Made by a program: the position numbers and the translations under genes
Part shown: positions 57,138-64,000 of the stretch, piece after piece
Layout: each line of letters opens with the position of its first letter
How positions within the stretch are numbered: position 1 is the stretch's first letter
Origin: Gonocerus acuteangulatus
Lineage: Eukaryota; Arthropoda; Insecta; Hemiptera; Coreidae
Reading direction: 5' to 3'
DNA: 64,000 nucleotides
Assembly (NCBI GenBank): GCA_946811695.1
Contig: OX328130.1
Coordinates: forward strand, 71,236,732-71,300,731
The notes under the pieces: model-generated
What the model was told of the DNA's origin: nothing
The model's database searches: none
What the model saw: only the letters and a program-made list of their open reading frames with translations

Positions 57138-57299
57138 AGTTGGCGTCACTATATATATATTTATATCAAGAAATAATCTTATAATAAAGTTCTAACAGGG
57201 TGGTTGTTGGTATCTATAATACTTTCATGAGTGCAAACTTCGGAAAGAACTAAAAGTCACTGGCACCCCAATTGTGCAAAAGACCCACAACTAAAATTT

Positions 57300-58300
57300 C
57301 AGTTTCGGGTCTTTAATAAGTCGAATTCATTAACACATTCTTTCAGATGATTTACATTAATTCGGAATAAGCTGTTCAAATTTTGGGTTTCGTTTGGAGT
57401 ATCTATATATATAAAAATCACGTGTCTGTCTGTTTTTCTGTTTGTTTGTTCCTTATACAAATCCACACCGTTTGACCGATTTTGACCAAACTTGGAATAA
57501 TGGTAGGTCTTGGTACGAGAAATCTCCTAGGCTAGGTCAAAAAAATCTACAAGCTGTCTGTCTGTATGTTCGTCCCTTATACAAATCCACACCGTTCGTC
57601 CGATTTTGACCAAACTTGGAATAATGGTAGGTCTTGATACGGCGTTTGCCATAGGCTAGGTCAAAACGGCTACCATCTGTCTGTATGTATGTTTGTTCTT
57701 TATACAAACCCACACCGTTTGACAGATTTTGATCAAACTGGGCACACAGGTTGGTCTTGATCAGGGGAGTGTCATAGGCCAGGTCAAAAACGTCTACCAG
57801 CTGTTGTCTGTATGTGCTTTTTTTTTTTTTTTTTAAATAAAAATCCACACTGTTAGACCGATTTTTACCAAACTTGGCATACATGTATGTCTTGATACGG
57901 GGGGGGGGGGGGTGTTATAGGTTAGGTCAAAGTCGTCTAGGACTCCCAGTTGGGAGGTCACAGGTTCGAAACAGTTACAGATTCGTGTTATTTGATTTTA
58001 ATAATACTCATTTGGTTTCTAATTTATTTAGGCTTTTCTATATGCAGAAAGTAGGTGTAGCATGGCACGCCGGGTAACAGCTAGTACTTTATAAAAATAT
58101 ATAAGCAGATTGGGTATTTCTTGTATTCCGTTAAATATCTCAATAACTGTTTCAAAATTTTGGTAAGTGGAATGTGATCATTCGATAGCCTCATAAATAT
58201 CCTACGTTATTAATTCTATGGAAAATTTTGACAGGAACCTTTTAGTCGGAGAAAATGAAGTGTTGGTTGGTTTCGTTCAATCCTAATGATATTTCAACTT
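57300..58300 (-). mobile_element. Family B-like fragment split by Helitron-like H3
   Basis: 57330-57401 (TTTTGGGTTTCGTTTGGAGT) and 58085-58290 (TTAAATATCTCAATAACTG, TGATCATTCGATAGCCTC) resemble consecutive pieces of the B interior on either side of H3. Confidence 0.5.
57402..58084 (+). mobile_element. Canonical Helitron-like non-autonomous element H3
   Basis: Starts TCTATATATATAAAAATCAC, ends GCCGGGTAACAGCTAG, and sits between A and T as Helitrons do. The interior is four to five ~119-bp tandem repeats beginning CTGTCTGTATGT and containing CCACACCGTTTGACCGATTT. The open minus frame across them is translation of the repeat. Confidence 0.75.
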
Positions 58301-60855
58301 AAACGGTAGTTTTTGATATCGTCGCTTGGTTCCTTTCTAAATTAATATAGTTTATTTGATAAGAATATTTGTGTATTTACCTGTATCGAGACAGATGCCC
58401 ATGTTTTTATCCGAGGTCCCGCCACATGTCGACCCTTGCGGTCTCACTCACCAACTGACCATCACTAGCCACCAGCCACCAGACAAACCTCCCTTCGCCA
58501 CCCACTGGTCACCTAGCAATGGCTAGCGGTTCTGGTACTCAAAGCATTATAATATTTGTATGGGCTTCTATTATTTTATTTATTTATTATCTTGCATTTT
58601 TTACAATTATGCAAATATTGTCTTGGTCATCACCGCCCTAAGGCTATAGTGAAACTAGTAAAATGTTAGGTTAAATAGTGTTTGGAATATTGTGTTTAAG
58701 ATGATGTTGCGTTTGAAGTAATATGAATGGAATACTTTACCACAACTTTTGTGAGATTTGGCAGTTTGCAAAATTTTCATTCGAAGAGTAGGTACTGATT
58801 CTCGAAAGTTTGTAGTTATCTATCTTGTCGATAACCAACTTTTTGAACGGTTATTGATGTTTGAAAAAGACACTTGTCAACTTTGAAATTGCATTATCCT
58901 TTAAGCAAATTTAATGCTAATTAAAAAAAAAAAAAAACTAATATAATATTGAAAAATAATGTGTATAAGCAAAGAAAATTCGTTTTTTTGTTTTTCTTCA
59001 AAAGACACGATTTCTTCTAAATACCATTTAGACCGGCATATCGTCGATACACAAGCAAACTAACGAATATGAAAATCACCACTTTTCAGAGTGGATAAGT
59101 ATTTATTCATGACTTTTTTTTGGACAGTCAAATATTCGGCAGATTTGACCTTTTGATAGTGGAATACTTTCCCTTTAATAGAGTGAGGTCAGATTGAAGA
59201 ATTTGCCGTAAATAAATCCAGCAGAAATTATTAAAGATGGACAATGAAAGATGCATTTTTTCATATTCGTTAGTTTGCATTTGTATCGACGATATGTCTG
59301 GAACAAAAGCATACAGAAACTTACTTGCGGTTGGCAGCATTTAACTACATTTTTAGTCTATTTTTACCCGCTTAAGTGCTTGCGGTACACTCTGTATACC
59401 CTGAAAGTCGATTACCGTAAAAGATATAGTAAGACTGTGCAACGAGAGGATGCTATGCACAACATTGCAACATTCAATCTGTGAATTCTGTATCAATGGG
59501 ATTCAGAAGCTTGTACCAAACACATACCCGCAGTGTTTTCCTAATACACGAGTCATATATTACATGTAGAACGGTCCCAATTCAGAAGTCATTCTGTCAC
59601 CTGAAACGGTGACGCAAGAGTGGACTAGAATTTAGACAGTACTCCACGTTGCCACCGTATCGTTAGATTGTTTTCATGGAAGCGTTTTAGTCTGAGAGTC
59701 AGAAAAATTTAAGCTGGACATGTAACAGAAACAACTCTTTCTGAAAATTTTAAGATTGAGACGATGGGAGAATATTGACGTAGGGCGTGGAATTTAATTT
59801 TCTTGTAGGGTTGGGCTTTCGAGTGTGAAACCTCATTCTTTATCTAGAGGGAACCAGCTTATGACGTAGCCCAATGACATAGTCCGGAAGCAAATATAAA
59901 CAATGCCGACGATTCATAACTCATCACGAAAAACTTTATCATTTCAAACGTCTCATATGTGTACGTTTGTGTGTGTATGGGGCCCGCTTTAAAATAAATA
60001 GGATTGCTACGTTCAGGAAAACTATTGGCTACAATTGAAAACATGGATCACGCTTTTAATATGTATATTAATTCAAACAACCGGTAAAGTGATTGATAGT
60101 ACATATTTGTGATAATTACATTCTTTATTTAATTAATACATTTACCATTTTTATTATAGTCGTTTGAAGTAACGCATAACACAAGTCAGTGGTATTCATT
60201 TCGGGATGTGCCGTATGTTACAGATACACACCGATGTAAAAGACTTTTGTAACATGATTTTGTGACTCATTTTGTTAGTTTAGCCCATATAATAAAACCG
60301 TATTCCACGCTAATATTAATATTGTAAGGTCCCGTATTCCCTTGGAAGTAGTGATGGGACAATAGTTCGGTCCAACATTGTATACGGACTGGACCTGCAA
60401 AGCTAGCGTCTGGCTCATTAACATGCTACGTTCCGTGAACGGCACGTCTTAAATCTCCACCGGCAATGTAGAGAGCAGCACTTCGCTGATGTGAAATTGA
60501 AGTTTCCCATATTTCCTATGGTTTCCTTCTATATCGAGCTACGAACTAGAAGAGAGGTGGGATGAAGGGCTTATAAGGACTGGCCTGCCTATTCCTGAGT
60601 ACTTGGCCCAGTTAGCGGCCCAGGTATGTAGCTCAAATTCTCTCATCCTCCCCCCCCCCCCAATCAATAATAGTCGCTCTATTTTTTATTATCTTTGTGT
60701 AAGTAATCGTAGCCTTGTTGTAAATTGTATTATGGTCCTCTAAAATGTGTTATATATATAAAAACATTTAAGATATGTTCGGAATTACTATTTCTTTAGA
60801 CTATTAACGCCCTTAACAATAAAATATGTTTTCCTCTATACATACTTATAAAAAA
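58301..60855. other. Mostly featureless DNA
   Basis: The only structure seen is a ~45-bp inverted repeat (59031-59077 / 59255-59300). No ORF, RNA gene or known transposon end was recognised. Confidence 0.45.
59031..59300. repeat. Inverted repeat with 180-bp spacer
   Basis: CATATCGTCGATACACAAGC with AAACTAACGAATATGAAAA at the left is mirrored at the right with about three mismatches. Confidence 0.8.
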
Positions 60856-61590
60856 CTAGCTGAATACCTGTGCTTCGTCACGGCAGATAAGTAGTAATTT
60901 TATTGCGTTAAATAACATATCATCAAAATTAACCCTACTCTATACTTTTGTGCCGTTGATTATAGCACGGATCCTGTCATACTATATGTTATTCATCAAT
61001 TGATAAGTAATCACAGTATAATGTTTCTTGACATTGGGGCGGTCCCAACCAGTGTCAACAAACAGATAACGTTAAAATTCGTTGTCAATAATAAATGGAC
61101 GTTAAAATTTAAAAATTTCTCTTTTCAAAGATGTCGTTTGGAAACACCCATTACATTTGGGAGCATTACCAAGAAGTGTTCTGACTGGGGATGCTGATGG
61201 GTGAGGAGGTTTGCAAGAGTTCGGGATATTATAACCTCGGCTGGACCATCACCGAATAGTAAACTCTATGAGGGACAAATCACAGTTTATTTCTACTAAT
61301 TTAAGGTCTGCCATCATAGTTGAAATGAACCGCAAATAAAAATAATACTATGAAATAGATACAACGAATGCTGCCTAGGCGTGCATGTTCTAAGCAACTA
61401 AAAATTTAAACCCCTCTAAAAATACTTAAACATTTGAATATCAAAAAATCCTTTCTTAGCGAGTGTTTACATGCTAAAGGGAGTGTCCATGCAAAATTTC
61501 AAATTTTTCTGTCAAGAGGTTTGGGCTGGGCGATGATAGGTCAGTGAATGAGTGAGTGAGTGGCATTTGAAAAATATACAGTAGATGAGA
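60856..61590 (-). mobile_element. Canonical Helitron-like element H2
   Basis: The minus strand ends CCGTGACGAAGCACAGGTAT then TCAG-CTAG followed by T. It begins near CTACTGTATATTTTTCAAAT. Landmarks are shared with H1 (TTTGCATGGACACTCCCTTT, CATTTAACGCAATAAAAT-type sequence). Confidence 0.7.
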
Positions 61591-61746
61591 AGGATTTTTT
61601 TTTTTTTCGTATTTTGTTGTCCTATTTCTGCTAGAAATACCGGAAATCGAGACATAAGAGGTGTGATTACATATACTTTCTGTGTAATGTGTCTGTTTTA
61701 GCGCGAAATGGTCCATTGTAATTTTAGTTAGAAGAACAAATAAAAG

Positions 61747-62700
<954 letters not shown>

Positions 62701-63161
62701 AACGGGAAAATTAAATTATAGCTTCAAGAAAAAATAGTGGGTCAGTGAGCACACTTCATCAAATGTGTCAATGTTAGTAATTAGAAATTATCAATGAAAC
62801 AGCGAAACATTAAGTTATTAATAAATCCCTGGACAATGCCAGTTGTAGAACGTACAATTATATTGTGAATCAATGTGTTGACCGTCCATTAGGTGAAAAA
62901 AAAACCCGGAGATAATGGCATGATTATCACTTAAATACTTAAGTGACAGTTTCTAGAGCGGAAGTATTTGTAGATCACGCGAAGGCCTATCTTCCGGGGG
63001 CGTTGAGCCTAGGAGTTCGTGGTTTAATGTTTCATATTGGAAAAAATAAATAATACATGGCAAGAGGCATTCTTGAGTCAATTCCATATCATATCTAGGT
63101 CAGATAAAGTTATTTTAAACAAGTCTTCAAGATTTATTGGTAAAACCTTAAGGAATGTAAC
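62701..63161. other. No recognised feature
   Basis: Nothing identified. Confidence 0.4.
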
Positions 63162-63169
63162 TATCACGA

Positions 63170-63458
63170 CATGGGCGTATATAGAAAATAATTTCGGGAG
63201 GGGCTGGGAAAATTTCGGGGGGGGGGGGGCTGAGACCATTTCCGGGTAATGGAATACTAATAATTTAGAACTTGGAATAGTTTTAGCCAACTAAAACGTT
63301 ATTAAACACAAAATAAAATATTTTTTATGAACTAAGTGATCTTATTTAATTTATTCTTAACGTTTTATGACACATTTTTACCGATCAACTCAAAATTTCG
63401 GGGGGGGGGGGGGGGGGGCTCGAGCCCCCTCAGCCCCCCCCCCTTATATACGCCCATG
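63170..63458 (+). mobile_element. CATGGGCGTATA-family MITE, complete copy C6
   Basis: Ends CATGGGCGTATATAGAAAAT and CCTTATATACGCCCATG, with exact 8-bp duplication TATCACGA at 63162-63169 and 63459-63466. Long G-runs and C-runs flank the interior. No ORF. Confidence 0.92.
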
Positions 63459-63535
63459 TATCACGATGTCTTGACAACATTTTTGAAAAATTCCATCAAA
63501 GATTCCGAAATCCTACCTATTGAGCAATAAAATTA

Positions 63536-63659
63536 TTTTCGTTAGAATTTCGAAATTATTTTCGTGTTCTTGTGTAATTGCGTGCTTTGCAGATCTATCT
63601 ACTTAAAAAAAAAAACATGTAAGTACGATGACACGAAAATCCTATCTACAGAATGAAAC

Positions 63660-63690
<31 letters not shown>

Positions 63691-63835
63691 GATCTTTAAA
63701 TGCGTACACATCAACTTTAATACCAATAATTGACTTAAATTACAAAACCAACAAACAAGGCATTTCTCCTATCTACTCCAATATTTTCCAGAAACTCTCT
63801 GGACATCCTACCTAGTATTTTTCCATGTCCACTTT
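63536..63835 (+). pseudogene. Penelope-like GIY-YIG end, rearranged, at window edge
   Basis: 63640-63834 on the plus strand gives TKILSTE, a 27-A run, then (with a frameshift) LNYKTNKQGISPIYSNIFQ and KLSGHPT, matching 44204-44300. 63540-63605 reads AKHAITQEHENNFEIL on the opposite strand, which is the preceding part of the same domain, so an inversion broke the copy. 63836-64000 continues into the non-coding part homologous to 43990-44200. Confidence 0.75.
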
Positions 63836-64000
63836 TCTGTCTGGTTGTCCTTACATTAACACATTTTCTCCTTTTCCGGTCATAAACATCTTTGATCTTT
63901 CCCAACCTCCCCCATCCCTTCTTGATGTTTAGTTACATATACCCTGGAAGAATCCAGCTTTTCACCATAGTCACTTAACTGCTAACTTAGGTCTTTCTCT

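Overview
This is nuclear DNA from a large, repeat-rich animal genome, most likely an insect. It is AT-rich, its introns run to many kilobases, it carries a canonical eukaryotic tRNA gene, and almost everything else is transposable-element debris. The insect call rests on exons of one spliced gene that I recognise as the insect family of divergent adenylate kinases (CG9541 / adenylate kinase isoenzyme 5-like). I cannot name the order or species.

Host gene. Five minus-strand exons lie at 40790-40960, 32297-32401, 13469-13614, 10391-10567 and 1-42, the last cut by the window edge. Splice sites, codon phases and protein order all agree across the joins. Together they give a Walker A loop, an NMP-binding core ending in SGYPR, a LID/C-terminal segment and the start of the final helix. 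The gene spans at least 41 kb, with introns of about 10.3, 2.9, 18.7 and 8.4 kb, and its 5' exon or exons were not found. The only other gene that looks intact is tRNA-Ala(AGC) at 46950-47022.

Mobile DNA. Introns and flanks are nested elements. (1) Two related non-autonomous families, here called A (five copies) and B (six copies plus fragments), share a TCCGnC...GCTAA end structure with subterminal inverted repeats and a hairpin just before the 3' end, as in Helentron-type rolling-circle elements. (2) Canonical Helitron-like elements end in a hairpin plus CTAG (8183-9709, 57402-58084, 60856-61590). (3) Several MITE families have target duplications readable from the sequence: hAT-like, a CATGGGCGTATA family with 8-bp duplications, a GGTAAA family with 8-bp duplications, a Harbinger-like element with a TTA duplication, and a piggyBac-like element at TTAA. 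(4) Penelope-like retroelement fragments carry a GIY-YIG endonuclease and hammerhead-ribozyme-like motifs (43.3-44.9 kb, 38.4-38.8 kb, 55.1-55.4 kb, right edge). (5) There are non-LTR retrotransposon remnants, several SINE families (tRNA-headed, 5S-headed and others) and a truncated mariner transposase. (6) Minisatellites lie at 3957-5425, 29592-30045, 30250-30568 and 27745-28270.

The nesting gives a relative history. B3 sits in B2, A3 sits in a GGTAAA-family MITE, a 1.18-kb hAT MITE sits in a non-LTR remnant, SINEs sit in older repeats, and a Penelope long-terminal fragment sits in a CATGGGCG MITE. Four of the five host exons have mobile DNA within about 70 bp of a splice site.
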